DNA of 33,883 nucleotides from Leptospira saintgironsiae (GCF_002811765.1 NZ_NPDR01000014.1:1-33883); one strand, 5' to 3'. Positions 1-9,011 are shown, counted from the stretch's first letter. Made by a program: numbers and translations. The notes: generated by a model not told the origin, from the sequence alone.

Positions 1-1386
1 GCCCCCTCCTCCGGAGGAAGCAGAGCCAGAGAGATATTTTTTATCCTGGTCGATGATATCGTTGGTACCTTTTGCAAAGTTACGATCCGGAGTGAAGTAG
101 GTTCCTAAATTAGAAATATTGGATGCGTCTATTCCACCCTTTCCTACGTTATACGTAATCGATTGGCTCACGGTACCTCTGTCGGTTCTCCAAGGAGACA
201 CAGCACTTAAGTTGGACCAAGTCGCACCTGAATCGAAGGCAAGAGATCCCCATTCCACCCAAGATCCGTCATAAAATCTTGTAGGATATCCAAGGATCGC
301 AAGAGTTGCAAATCCAGTGATGGAAGATCTTACATTCGTTCTGCAATAAGCAATGATTGTCTGTCCTTCCGTATATCCGTTCGTTGATAGAAGATTTTGG
401 AGATCTGATTTTGGCAGGAACTCCTTGTTTGCATTGATAAAGTTTGCAAACGGAAGATTTTTCGCACCTTTTACATGCCCTTCAAAAGGTGTATAACAAC
501 TAGGAGTATCCGCACAGGTAAGATTAGAAGGTCCTACTGTGGATCCGCTTCCGTCGTATTCCGTTGACGATCTAGCATCCATGATGAAACTTCCTCCCGC
601 TGGAGCCGGAGTAGAATTCGTGAAAGTCGGATCGGTTATACCTTGAACAGCATTAAAAACATCTGCAAGTGTAGCTTGTAAGATTGTATGATCTCGATAC
701 AAACTTCCTACTGTTCCTGCTCCGCTTGTTGTCGGAACAGTATAGATAGAGCCACCCGTTAATTGAGAAGCAGCGATCTTTGTGGAAGCCGCTCCGTTCA
801 AAACTGCCAAGTGATTTTTCTCCACTCCCCAATAATACAATGTATACCAGGATCTAAGGGTCATCATCAGGTTCCCGTCGGAAGGAACATCTTGCGCGAG
901 CACTATCAGATCTGTTGCGGGATTCACACCGAAACGTTTTAAGAATGCGTCAATATTCGCTCCTTCCGGAACAATGGTCTCTGTATCGATCAGGCCGTTA
1001 AATCTAGTCTGACCAAAAAAAGTATAATCTGTAGAACTCGCACTGATCCCATACACTCTTACACCAGTCTCAGGTCTTATATAAGAACCGGAAAGTGCTC
1101 CTCCACTTATCTGAAAGATGATCAATCTTCCGCTGATCGCAGATGGACGATTCGATGCCCAATTGGATCTCCAAGATTCCAAAGTGGATGCAGTTATCAG
1201 ACCATACGTATTGCTATTATAGTCGTCATTCGAAACGGACAGAAGTTGTGAAGTCTCAAACACCTGCACAGGCTGTACCAGAGCAAGCTTCTGATACGGA
1301 GTGATGTATTCCGGAGCATCACAGGATGCGAAAACCGAAATTAGTATAGAAAGAATTCCTAATTTTCTAATATTTAAATTTAACAT
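1..1386 (-). CDS. Rhodanese-like domain lipoprotein, 3' end outside window
   Basis: The ORF opens with ATG at 1386 behind a strong GGAGGGG ribosome site and stays open for 462 codons to the window edge, so the C-terminus is missing. The N-terminus is a lipoprotein signal: basic MLNLNIRK, hydrophobic core, then a FASC lipobox with Cys22. The body resembles the 2844-4391 protein: a shared YGLITASTLESW-type segment near residues 60-75, and a rhodanese-like active-site loop YCRTNVRS with candidate catalytic Cys348. It ends here in a Gly/Ser-rich stretch. It is the last visible gene of a leftward group, 14 nt after the beta-barrel gene. I infer a sulfurtransferase or persulfide/oxyanion-binding lipoprotein in the periplasm or at the surface. 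The substrate is unknown. The rhodanese assignment is good; the physiological role is not. Confidence 0.8.
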   Translation of the reverse strand, partial: MLNLNIRKLGILSILISVFASCDAPEYITPYQKLALVQPVQVFETSQLLSVSNDDYNSNTYGLITASTLESWRSNWASNRPSAISGRLIIFQISGGALSGSYIRPETGVRVYGISASSTDYTFFGQTRFNGLIDTETIVPEGANIDAFLKRFGVNPATDLIVLAQDVPSDGNLMMTLRSWYTLYYWGVEKNHLAVLNGAASTKIAASQLTGGSIYTVPTTSGAGTVGSLYRDHTILQATLADVFNAVQGITDPTFTNSTPAPAGGSFIMDARSSTEYDGSGSTVGPSNLTCADTPSCYTPFEGHVKGAKNLPFANFINANKEFLPKSDLQNLLSTNGYTEGQTIIAYCRTNVRSSITGFATLAILGYPTRFYDGSWVEWGSLAFDSGATWSNLSAVSPWRTDRGTVSQSITYNVGKGGIDASNISNLGTYFTPDRNFAKGTNDIIDQDKKYLSGSASSGGGG

Positions 1387-1400
1387 ACTTTCCCCTCCGA

Positions 1401-2372
1401 TCATAAGTTAAATGGAAAATTGATTAGGAACCCGAAGGTTCTTAAGATTGCGGTGTTGTACCCGGAATAAGTATGAGAATAGAAGAAGTTATAGTAATTC
1501 CCGTACTTGTCTGTATAACCCAAACTCACTTCCAGGTTATGATATATTTCCTTTCTTCCCCAAGCAGGCCTTTCATGTTCCAAGTAGTAGCTATACCAAT
1601 CCGTTCCAAAAGGTGCGATAGATGGTGTATCTATTTGGATCAAATTTAAAGGAGGAGTTCCTTTAGGATCTGCAAACGCATATCCTCCCTGACCTATCTG
1701 TCCTCTACTTCCTACGATAAAGATAAAAGAATCAAAGAAACGTTTGTACAAGGCTCCGTAGTACAGCACATCATCAGGCACTGGCTTTTCTCTTCTGCGA
1801 TAACTCCATTCGCCTAGAGCGCCAAGTCCCCAGATATTGAAGTCTTTACCTAAGTAAATATTTACTTCTGCACCGTTAGCTCCATCACCTAGAGCTTGCG
1901 GGTTTCTATCATAATCACCTTTCTTGATCCCACCAATCCTTACACTGACTGTCGGAACCCAGATGGAATCGAAATCGTACTCGTCCAAAACCTTATAACG
2001 TAAACCTGCTCTGGAATCTATGATCCCGTATTTATCAGGTTGTTCCGGAGAAGTTAAGGTCCCGAAATAACGATCTATCAATTGGGTCCTACCCAATTTA
2101 CCGAAACCAGTTTGCAAATCCACAGTCAGTCTATCTGTAATCCCATACTCGAAAGCAAGGGCACCCACATTGATACGAACATCGTCATCATAAGTAGTAT
2201 GATATTTACCAACATAAGCAGAATCATAAACTGAATTCACTGCAGTAGTCCGGACCCATAATTGTCTTTGATAAGGTGCCCAAACCGTCTGAGAGAATAA
2301 TTCCCCAGTAAAAAGTGGTTGGGCTAATAATAGAAGGGGAAGAAAAACTCCCTTCTTAAATAAAAATTTCAT
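1401..2372 (-). CDS. Predicted outer-membrane beta-barrel protein
   Basis: This 323-residue protein starts with a clear signal peptide (MKFLFKK, then VFLPLLLLAQPLF; cleavage probably near residues 22-28). The mature part has no long hydrophobic helices. It has alternating aromatic/polar segments typical of transmembrane beta-strands (for example RINVGALAFEYGI and LTVDLQTGFGKLG) and ends in aromatic FGFLINFPFNL, with Phe before the last residues as in many outer-membrane proteins. It lies 18 nt after the small exported protein and 14 nt before a rhodanese lipoprotein. Paired rhodanese lipoprotein and outer-membrane channel genes are known elsewhere (extH/extI of Geobacter, linked to selenite/tellurite handling), so a conduit or channel role is a reasonable analogy. 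Homology to ExtI was not tested. Confidence 0.68.
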   Translation of the reverse strand: MKFLFKKGVFLPLLLLAQPLFTGELFSQTVWAPYQRQLWVRTTAVNSVYDSAYVGKYHTTYDDDVRINVGALAFEYGITDRLTVDLQTGFGKLGRTQLIDRYFGTLTSPEQPDKYGIIDSRAGLRYKVLDEYDFDSIWVPTVSVRIGGIKKGDYDRNPQALGDGANGAEVNIYLGKDFNIWGLGALGEWSYRRREKPVPDDVLYYGALYKRFFDSFIFIVGSRGQIGQGGYAFADPKGTPPLNLIQIDTPSIAPFGTDWYSYYLEHERPAWGRKEIYHNLEVSLGYTDKYGNYYNFFYSHTYSGYNTAILRTFGFLINFPFNL

Positions 2373-2390
2373 TATATAAAGATTCCCTAA

Positions 2391-2759
2391 TTAATCCTTT
2401 TTCTCCTCCAACTTCACGTTGAAGCGGATGCTTACGAAAAATTCCAAAGCGGAAATCTGTTCTTCGGATAATTTGCCTGCCAAATCCTCCAGATTCACCC
2501 TTCCTTTTTCGGAGTTGGGTAAAGAACCTTGTAGATATTCTAAGCGGTTTTTCTGAGATTTTACTAGATCTTCTTTTTTGGCGTCTAAGGCGACCTCTGC
2601 GTTATAGATTGCCTTGCCTAGATTGAATTTTTCCCTTTCTTTTCCACGAAGTGCTTGTCCAGCAACCCCGCCGCCTCCGAATCCTCCGGAAGCAAAAATC
2701 CCTTGCAAAGAAGAGAAGATCAGTGCGCCTATTAACGCGTAGATATATAAAGTTTTCAT
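2391..2759 (-). CDS. Small exported hypothetical protein
   Basis: This 122-residue protein has a signal peptide (MKTLYIYALIGALIFSSLQGIFA, cleavage after about residue 23), then a short glycine-rich stretch (GGFGGGGVAG) and a charged, probably helical remainder. A GAGGGAG ribosome site precedes ATG 2759 by about 10 nt. It sits between the long rhodanese-like lipoprotein and the beta-barrel gene, and is probably the first gene after the 2801-2824 terminator. I do not recognise a family. The C-terminal half (EEQISALEFFVSIRF) looks amphipathic. A small periplasmic partner of the neighbouring barrel or lipoproteins is a guess from position only. Confidence 0.7.
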   Translation of the reverse strand: MKTLYIYALIGALIFSSLQGIFASGGFGGGGVAGQALRGKEREKFNLGKAIYNAEVALDAKKEDLVKSQKNRLEYLQGSLPNSEKGRVNLEDLAGKLSEEQISALEFFVSIRFNVKLEEKKD

Positions 2760-2800
2760 AAAGCAGTAACTCCCTCTTTTTATTTTATGTTACAGAATTG

Positions 2801-2824
2801 AAAAGGGCGAGGATATCCTCGCCC
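2801..2824 (-). terminator. Intrinsic terminator after the 515-aa lipoprotein gene
   Basis: GGGCGAGGATATCCTCGCCC at 2805-2824 is a perfect 20-bp palindrome. On the minus strand it is followed directly by TTTTC (2804-2800), and it begins 20 nt after the stop of the 2844-4391 gene. This fits a rho-independent terminator or attenuator that separates that gene from the three downstream genes. Inner base pairs cannot all form at the turn, so the practical stem is about 8 bp. Confidence 0.75.
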
Positions 2825-2843
2825 AGTCTATGTAAGTTGTGGC

Positions 2844-4391
2844 TTATTGGTTCTTGTAATTCCAGTCCTCTACGAAAGCCGCTTTAGTAGTAGTAGCTGA
2901 AGAGTTGATTTGGAAATAATCCACAGTGGATTTTTTCACACCTGTATTGTAGTGAGCTCCATCGCCGGATCCTCTTGCGCCAGACTCGATCGCGCCTTGA
3001 ATGTCAGGAGCGAATTTAGCCGGAACGGAAGGATAAGAAGAAGCACCTGCAGTTACGTCGTCGTTGAAGTTTCCAGATGGGAAGTTTCCTGCCAAGAATC
3101 CGAAGATGCTCCATCCGTCTTCTAAGAACACAGAAGGACGTCCCAAGATCAAGAGAGTGGAAATACCGCTTGTTTGAGTTCTGGTATTGGTTCTGCAGTA
3201 TTGAAGAATGGTTTGGCCTTCTTCGTATGCAGGAGCACCTGAGTTAGGTCCACCAGTAGTTCCGTAAGTGTCCCAGATATTTTGAACATCAGCTTTAGAC
3301 TTGAACTTCAGAGTGTTGAAAGTTCCTGCAGCAGAAGTAGTATAAGCGTAAGTGTTATCCAGAGTAGAACGATCTACTAGGTTATAATGAGGAACGAAAA
3401 CAGCACCTTTCAAGTGACCTTCGAAAGCAACTGCTCCACCTCCAGATTTAGTAGTTCCGGTAGTGTTCTCTCCACCGTTATACTCCTGCCATCCTGCAGA
3501 GGAAGTATATACGCTGATATCGTTGTTATTGTTTGCAGTTCTGTTGTCAGAAATCAAAACAGTGGAAGAAAGTCCTTTCACACCATGATTTCCGTTATTC
3601 TTAGCAACTGCGATTGTATCTTCGATGCTTAGAGTTAAGATCCTGTTATCAACATTCTTAAGTTGTTTAACAGAGAATGTTCCATTCAAAGGAGGAACAG
3701 ATTCGTCGGTGTCATTACCCAATTCTGCTTCAGGGAATTGACCTTTGATAGTTCCGTTCAGGATAGCAAGATGTGCGTGAGCCACACCCCAATATCTTAA
3801 AGAATAATGTTGGTGACCGATGGATCCGTAGTTGTCTCCATTTCCACTTGCAAATACGATCAGGTCTTTAGTAGGATCTACTCCATAAGTTTGGAACCAT
3901 TCGTCGATGCTCGCACCACTAATAAGTCCGTTTCCTCCAGTGGTTGAAGTTCCACCAGGAATAGAGATCAAACCATTGTATCTGGTTTCTCTAAAAGTTT
4001 TCCAGGAATAAAGTGCAGTATTGTTTCCTGCAACGGAAACGAAAACTTTCACTCCTGTAGTAGGAAGGATTAAACTTTTATTCGCATCTGCTCCAACTTT
4101 GTTTGCTTGGAAGATCACTAAGTTTCCGGTAATGCCTGCTGGTTTATTATTTGCCCAGTCGCTTACCCAACTTCTGAGAGTAGCCGAAGTGATAAGACCA
4201 TATTGGTTTTCGTTATAATCGTCTGCAGACTCGATCGCTAGATCAGAGGCGCTTGCCACCTTCACACCGGAAGTTCCCCCGCCAATTGCAGCTAGTGCAA
4301 GTGCGGAACTGTCAGAAGATCCCTCTCCACAATTCCCGAGTAATCCCAGCGCAATTGCCAGGAGGCTCGAATTAATGAGCATATTTTTCAT
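2844..4391 (-). CDS. Rhodanese-like domain lipoprotein
   Basis: This 515-residue protein has an AGGAG ribosome site 7 nt before ATG 4391. It has a lipoprotein signal with the relaxed spirochaetal lipobox LGNC (Cys21), followed by a Ser/Ala-rich linker. It is long for a rhodanese and appears to hold two rhodanese-like folds. The first (about residues 60-220) has no obvious active-site Cys. The second (about 235-430) carries the loop YCRTNTRTQTSG with candidate catalytic Cys399 and an upstream FEGHLKGAVFVPH segment, matching the usual GHIPGA motif. It is paralogous to the gene at 1-1386. It is the first gene of the leftward group, with its own terminator downstream. An extracytoplasmic sulfurtransferase or persulfide-carrying protein is inferred; the substrate is unknown. 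Confidence 0.8.
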   Translation of the reverse strand: MKNMLINSSLLAIALGLLGNCGEGSSDSSALALAAIGGGTSGVKVASASDLAIESADDYNENQYGLITSATLRSWVSDWANNKPAGITGNLVIFQANKVGADANKSLILPTTGVKVFVSVAGNNTALYSWKTFRETRYNGLISIPGGTSTTGGNGLISGASIDEWFQTYGVDPTKDLIVFASGNGDNYGSIGHQHYSLRYWGVAHAHLAILNGTIKGQFPEAELGNDTDESVPPLNGTFSVKQLKNVDNRILTLSIEDTIAVAKNNGNHGVKGLSSTVLISDNRTANNNNDISVYTSSAGWQEYNGGENTTGTTKSGGGAVAFEGHLKGAVFVPHYNLVDRSTLDNTYAYTTSAAGTFNTLKFKSKADVQNIWDTYGTTGGPNSGAPAYEEGQTILQYCRTNTRTQTSGISTLLILGRPSVFLEDGWSIFGFLAGNFPSGNFNDDVTAGASSYPSVPAKFAPDIQGAIESGARGSGDGAHYNTGVKKSTVDYFQINSSATTTKAAFVEDWNYKNQ

Positions 4392-4697
4392 TTTGTTCTC
4401 CTAAATGCTGGTCCGATCGGGGTTCCCTCATGTTTATTCCACTGCGGACTCTAAGCACAAAGTCGAGAAAAGGCTCTGCTTTCACCAGGCTTATTTCAAT
4501 ATAACGAACATATTATCCAATTAATTGAACAATATATTAGAATAAACGACCAATTTTTTAAACAAAACGGAGTAGACTCTAAAAAACGGGGAACAAAGTG
4601 GCCTGAGAAAATGGTTTTTGTAACCCGGGGTAACGTTATCTTCCGCTAAAACAGAATATTCGAAATTTAGAAATTAGCTTTTCATAAAGTGTTTAGC
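4392..4697. promoter_or_regulatory. 306-bp intergenic region, probable promoter of the lipoprotein group
   Basis: No gene is visible here. It lies upstream of the leftward lipoprotein gene (start 4391) and downstream of the membrane protein ending at 4698, so it must hold the promoter of the lipoprotein group. The part at about 4495-4560 is very AT-rich and contains the palindrome CAATTAATTG (within 4515-4527). No -35/-10 pair with normal spacing could be fixed by eye. Confidence 0.4.
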
Positions 4698-5792
4698 TCA
4701 AAAGGAAATGCGGGGTCCTAAATAGAACAGGTCTCTTCCCCATTTATAGAAAGGTTCAAAAATCAAAAGATAGGTCAGTGCGAGAATTAATCCGCCGCTT
4801 AGGATCCTTTTTTCGCGATTAGAAAATCCTTGTTGAGAACGTATCAGCCAAAGAGAGAGCCAAGCCGGATAGAATAAGTGAGAGAACACTCTTGTACTAT
4901 CTGCGGTGAAGAAGGTAATGAAGAGTGCGCCAAAACACACGAGCAAGATAGAGATCTTTTTACGGGTTAAATTCTCCAAAAATAGAAACAATAAGCCATT
5001 CCAGAAAGAAAGTAAGGTAAGAAGAAGATGTTTCGTATGCATAGAATACCAGCGCGCGAAACCTAAAGATTGGGCAGTATTTAATCTTCTTTCATTCCAT
5101 TCTACTCCATGCAGAAAGAAGAGCAAATAAGAAGAAACTCTACCTGCAAATATTCCTAACAGAAAGACCTTTAAGATATCCCGATCGATCTCTTTCTTCT
5201 CCCAGAAATGTAAAAACAAAACTAAAAATGAAATTATTAGAAACTGATAAAAATGGGTCCAAGATCCTAGAATCAAAAGTACAAATAGAACATATAAATA
5301 AATCTTCTTTCCTGGATCCCGATCTCTCAGATCTAAGAATAATACAAGCAAAACAGACCAGAAGAATGTAAGATGATCCGCAAAGCCGATCCAATTGTTC
5401 TGAATGAGATATATAGGAGAAAGAAGTAAAAAGAAACCTATAAATATCCCGGTAAAAATGTTTCTAAAATAAGAAGCATAAGCAATCAGGATCGCAGAAA
5501 TAATATATAATAAAAACTTACAATACCTTTTGAAATCTTCTGGAGAAAGATCTATTTTGAAGATCCTGAGATGATAGGGAAATAAAAAAGAATCCGAATC
5601 GTATTCTTTGGAAAGATCCGATTTAGAGAGAGAATAAAACTCCGAGTTAATTACCTGAGACTCAGGAGGAGACTTATATAAAAAGTAAGAGGCTTCCTTT
5701 AAGAAAAAAATGGATACAAGTCCGATGAGTAAGGACAAAATCAGTTTTTTTCGTTTGGAGAAAATTTCTCGGATGCTATCCAGGGCCTTCAT
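4698..5792 (-). CDS. Polytopic membrane protein, function unknown (GT-C-like topology)
   Basis: This 364-residue protein has a cytoplasmic basic N-terminus (RKK), a first membrane helix at about 17-32, an external loop rich in Ser/Asp/Tyr, then roughly eight or nine further hydrophobic segments separated by short basic loops. A large first extracytoplasmic loop followed by many helices is common in GT-C glycosyltransferases and related envelope enzymes. I see no convincing acidic catalytic motif, although Asp/His residues occur in FADHLTFFWS and SWTHFYQF. The start has only a weak AAGAAAAG ribosome site. It lies 93 nt downstream of the XRE-cupin regulator, on the same strand. I cannot assign a function. 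Confidence 0.72.
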   Translation of the reverse strand: MKALDSIREIFSKRKKLILSLLIGLVSIFFLKEASYFLYKSPPESQVINSEFYSLSKSDLSKEYDSDSFLFPYHLRIFKIDLSPEDFKRYCKFLLYIISAILIAYASYFRNIFTGIFIGFFLLLSPIYLIQNNWIGFADHLTFFWSVLLVLFLDLRDRDPGKKIYLYVLFVLLILGSWTHFYQFLIISFLVLFLHFWEKKEIDRDILKVFLLGIFAGRVSSYLLFFLHGVEWNERRLNTAQSLGFARWYSMHTKHLLLTLLSFWNGLLFLFLENLTRKKISILLVCFGALFITFFTADSTRVFSHLFYPAWLSLWLIRSQQGFSNREKRILSGGLILALTYLLIFEPFYKWGRDLFYLGPRISF

Positions 5793-5885
5793 CTAATCAA
5801 AAACTTTTCTTGAAATGAAAAGTCCGGATTATACTCTAAGCCCCCTTAAGAATTGCAATTAACAAAACTCAAATAGAGATCTATT

Positions 5886-6470
5886 TCAATCGTCTGAAAG
5901 AGAAGAGGACCAGATCAGGTAGGAATCCTTCTCTCCTAAATTTGCAAGTTCTTGCAGATCTTTGCCCAAGAAAGTCATGCTGTCCCCTTCTTGTAGGTCG
6001 AACCATTTACCTCCAACTTTCAAACGAAGTGCGCCTGATTGTAGGAACAAATTCTGTCTTTGTTTAGATTGTACTTTTGTAATAAAGGTTTTGGCAACTC
6101 CGGGAAGAAGCCTGATCTCGAACAATCTAGTTTGAAATCTAGTTTCTTCATGAAGAAGAGGACGGATCACGTATTGGTTCTCTTCTACCGAATTTTCACT
6201 GGAGTCTTCTTTCCTGAAAATTTTAGGAAATTCTTCCTTAGAAAATTCCATAAGACTGGACAAAGGTAAACGGATTGCCTTTGAAATTTTCCATAATAGC
6301 GCAATTGAAGGTGCAGCCTTCCCAGATTCTACAAGGCTTAACATTCCTCGGCTGACCTGAGATAATTCTGCAAGCTTTCCAAGAGAAAGACCTAACTCTT
6401 GTCTCCTCTTACGAACCAAGGTTCCAATAGATTGGATCAGACCTCTTTCAATCGGATCGATCGTTGGCAT
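5886..6470 (-). CDS. XRE-family regulator with C-terminal cupin domain
   Basis: This 194-residue protein has an N-terminal lambda-repressor-type HTH (about residues 11-66: IGTLVRKRRQELGLSLGKLA, then SQVSRGMLSLVESGKAAPS), a charged linker (75-100) and a small beta-rich cupin-like domain (about 110-188; LRLKVGGKWFDLQEGDSMTF). This fusion is a common class of cytoplasmic regulators that sense a small ligand through the cupin. It lies between two membrane-protein genes on the same strand, 128 nt after the GT87-like gene start of the next unit. Its targets are unknown; adjacent genes or itself are the usual first guess. Size and order match the family. No truncation seen. Confidence 0.88.
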   Translation of the reverse strand: MPTIDPIERGLIQSIGTLVRKRRQELGLSLGKLAELSQVSRGMLSLVESGKAAPSIALLWKISKAIRLPLSSLMEFSKEEFPKIFRKEDSSENSVEENQYVIRPLLHEETRFQTRLFEIRLLPGVAKTFITKVQSKQRQNLFLQSGALRLKVGGKWFDLQEGDSMTFLGKDLQELANLGEKDSYLIWSSSLSDD

Positions 6471-6598
6471 ACTCGGTTCTCCCCACTGGTCCTGAATTTT
6501 GTTTATTCCGAACAGTTATAATAATATTTTATCCAACTTATTGGAAATACTGTCCAAAATAACAACCAAAATTCTTTCAAAGGAGAAAAAAATCTGAT

Positions 6599-7987
6599 TT
6601 AGCCCAAAAGTGATGTTTTATCGAGGGAATTGATGATTTTAGAAGAAAATCGGATCCTATACCAGACAATAAGAATCGGAAAGAAGAGCAAGCTGATCGA
6701 AAGCAAGAGCCAATCGGGATGTGCATAATAACCTTTTTCTAATACAGACTTCCAATCTCCCAAATTCGCGTAGTTCAAATAAGAGACCTGAGCTAAGAAC
6801 AAAAATACCCAAGAAGGCCAAAAGACCCTGGATCCCGTAAGCAAAAATGGGAACATCCAAAGCAAATACCAAGCATTTACTACTGGGGAAAAGTAGAAGA
6901 ATAAGAAGAATGTAATTCCTATCTTCTCCTCTTCTCCCAAATCCACAGAGTATGATTTATTCAAAAAGAATAATATACTGATAAATGCGGGGATCGCCCA
7001 GAAAACTCGAGAGAGTCCTCCAAATAAGTTATAAAAAATATTATAACCCAAAGGAAAGAATGTAAAACTTCCTGCAAACCTGCTTAAAGCCGTAAAATCA
7101 GTTTCTTTGGAAAAGAATAGAAAAGGAGAATATGCTAAGACTATCCCTAAAATCGAAAAAGTAATATCAACCATTGCTTTTTTCGAATTCTGATTTTTGT
7201 CCCAATGCGACTTCAATAAGAAAGGAAAAAGTAAAATACCAAATCCTTTTACAGAAATGCTAAGCCCCCAAATAAAAAAACTTAAACGAAACCTAGACTT
7301 CTCCGCTAAATAAAAAGAATAAAACAGAAGTAAGATCCCAATAATATCAGGGTGAGAATTTAAGAAAACCTCTTTGATCAGAATTGGATTCCAAAAGTAT
7401 AAAGAAGAAGAACCAATCCCATATTTAGTCCTGATTAGGAAAAATAGAAGAATATCGGGAACCAAAAGAAAAAGTTTAAGAGCCCAAAGCTTCCAAGGAA
7501 ATAGAATATGAATAAGATAAAAATAGATCTCAAGGACTGGACCATAGATGGTGGGCCAGTCAGGATGATTGATCCTAGAAAGTATTTCAGTTCTAGTCGG
7601 ATCTAATTCTCCAAAGAAAGATTCTGGAGTAATTCCATAAGGACTTCCTTTTTCTGAACTGATCCATCCATCCCAAAGATAACGTGCCCAATCATCTTCA
7701 AAGATAGGAGTCGAAAAGATCAAGACAATACGAAGAATAAGTCCTAAAACAAAACTTAATCTCGGAGAAGTTTCAAAAGTTTTGGAAAGAAATAGAAATC
7801 CATAAACAATGCTTAATCCGCAAAACCCTAGAATGTATAAATTTCCAGTTAAACTTCTCCCCTGGTTCTTCATTTCCCAAAAGAGAAAAATGCATAGATA
7901 AGCAAGAGAGCCCAGAATCCAAATCAGATTTGCACGACTTAGAATGAGGCTTCTTCTTTCTTTATTCCTTTCTAATTCCAATGCCAA
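6599..7987 (-). CDS. GT-C type membrane glycosyltransferase (GT87/DUF2029-like)
   Basis: This 462-residue integral membrane protein has about 11 hydrophobic segments. The first large extracytoplasmic loop holds FEDDWARYLWDG (acidic pair at about 98-99, RYLWDG 102-107), followed by GSPYGI and NHPDWPTIYGP. This combination is typical of lipid-linked-sugar-dependent GT-C transferases of the GT87/mannosyltransferase type, where the loop Asp/Glu residues are catalytic. It would transfer a sugar from a polyprenyl-phosphate donor on the outer face of the inner membrane. Acceptor and sugar are unknown. It is divergent from the rhodanese-cytochrome-GT2 operon across 129 bp. A GT2 of dolichyl-phosphate-sugar-synthase type (10379-11101) lies close by and could supply the lipid-linked donor; that link is inference. 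Confidence 0.8.
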   Translation of the reverse strand: MALELERNKERRSLILSRANLIWILGSLAYLCIFLFWEMKNQGRSLTGNLYILGFCGLSIVYGFLFLSKTFETSPRLSFVLGLILRIVLIFSTPIFEDDWARYLWDGWISSEKGSPYGITPESFFGELDPTRTEILSRINHPDWPTIYGPVLEIYFYLIHILFPWKLWALKLFLLVPDILLFFLIRTKYGIGSSSLYFWNPILIKEVFLNSHPDIIGILLLFYSFYLAEKSRFRLSFFIWGLSISVKGFGILLFPFLLKSHWDKNQNSKKAMVDITFSILGIVLAYSPFLFFSKETDFTALSRFAGSFTFFPLGYNIFYNLFGGLSRVFWAIPAFISILFFLNKSYSVDLGEEEKIGITFFLFFYFSPVVNAWYLLWMFPFLLTGSRVFWPSWVFLFLAQVSYLNYANLGDWKSVLEKGYYAHPDWLLLSISLLFFPILIVWYRIRFSSKIINSLDKTSLLG

Positions 7988-8116
7988 TTTCCATTTTCAC
8001 TGTTAAATACCATTAAAAATACAGGACATTTGTCTGTAATATTAAAAATATTCTGTTATATAGGAATTTTTGTATTGTTTATTGACGATTTTTAGTCTCC
8101 TCCCAAGTTAGCTCAA
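7988..8116. promoter_or_regulatory. Divergent promoter region
   Basis: These 129 bp separate two divergent start codons (7987 minus, 8117 plus) and must hold both promoters. The sequence is AT-rich, with the inverted pair AATATT...AATATT around 8038-8051. A TTGACG hexamer near 8081-8086 could serve as a -35 for the rhodanese gene, but no good -10 follows at the right distance. No Shine-Dalgarno is evident before 8117. Confidence 0.4.
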
Positions 8117-9001
8117 ATGAAGCTCGTAATCTCTTTTGCCTTAGTTTTTCTAATTTCTTCCTCGCTTTTCGCCTCCGAAAAACTTTCCGGAGTCAGAGGA
8201 TGGTTCATCAGCGCACCAGAATCATTATACCTACACAGCCAAGGTGCGTTGTTCGTAGATGCAAGAGAAGGGATCAAAGTATCCACATTCTCCAAATCAG
8301 TTCCGTTGGGTTGGCAGGAAATCTCTCAAAAAGAATTTCCGAACCAAGGAAATTTGGTCCAAACTTCTGAGGCAAAGGAACTACTACGCAAAAAAGGTTT
8401 GGATCCGAATAAGATCATATTGGTATTCGGAGATCCTACAGGAGGATGGGGAGAGGAAGGTAGAATCGTCTGGTCCTTACGTACATTAGGTTTTTCTAAA
8501 TCTTTTATAGTAGATGGGGGAATTAATGCTCTGCATAAGGCTTCCAGTTCTCCAGTCCCTAATCGTCCTGAAATTCTTTCTAAAATAAACGTTTCCGCTT
8601 CTGAAAATAAAAATTGGTCTGCAGATTCCAAATTGATCCAATCAGAACTTTCAGATAAAAAATTTGCTTTCATAGATACAAGAGAAGAAAGAGAATTTTT
8701 AGGTCAAACTCCTTATGGAGAATCCAGAGGAGGACATCTTCCAGGAGCAAAGTGGATCTATTATAAACAATTCTTAGACAAAGAGGGATACCTATTAAGT
8801 GAGTCCAAAATTGTTTCTAAATTATACGAATTAGGGATTTCCAAAGATAAGACAGTGATCTCTTATTGCACTGGAGGAGTTAGATCTGGTTGGATGACAT
8901 CTGTTCTGGTCTCTTTGGGTTATAATGCAAAAAATTACGCAGGATCTATGTGGGAATGGTCTTCTAAAGGGGATCAAAACCATCCTTTAGTAACTAGATA
9001 A
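8117..9001 (+). CDS. Periplasmic two-domain rhodanese (thiosulfate-type sulfurtransferase)
   Basis: This 294-residue protein has a signal peptide (MKLVISFALVFLISSSLFA) and then two tandem rhodanese domains. The N-terminal one (about 22-150) has LFVDAREG but lacks the active-site Cys: the loop reads VFGDPTGGWGEEGR. The C-terminal one (about 165-290) has FIDTREEREF, GGHLPGA and the active loop SYCTGGVRS with Cys251, so it is probably catalytic. An inactive first and active second domain is the standard plan of double rhodaneses. It would move sulfane sulfur to an acceptor in the periplasm. The multihaem cytochrome gene starts 10 nt downstream, which suggests a joint redox/sulfur pathway. True substrate unknown. 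Confidence 0.9.
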   Translation: MKLVISFALVFLISSSLFASEKLSGVRGWFISAPESLYLHSQGALFVDAREGIKVSTFSKSVPLGWQEISQKEFPNQGNLVQTSEAKELLRKKGLDPNKIILVFGDPTGGWGEEGRIVWSLRTLGFSKSFIVDGGINALHKASSSPVPNRPEILSKINVSASENKNWSADSKLIQSELSDKKFAFIDTREEREFLGQTPYGESRGGHLPGAKWIYYKQFLDKEGYLLSESKIVSKLYELGISKDKTVISYCTGGVRSGWMTSVLVSLGYNAKNYAGSMWEWSSKGDQNHPLVTR

Positions 9002-9011
9002 TATTTTTATA

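Noticed and set aside
4430..6510. Shared motif TGTTTATTCC upstream of the 515-aa lipoprotein and the XRE-cupin gene as a common operator.
   Set aside because: It is a non-palindromic AT-rich 10-mer at different distances and may be chance; no third copy supports it.
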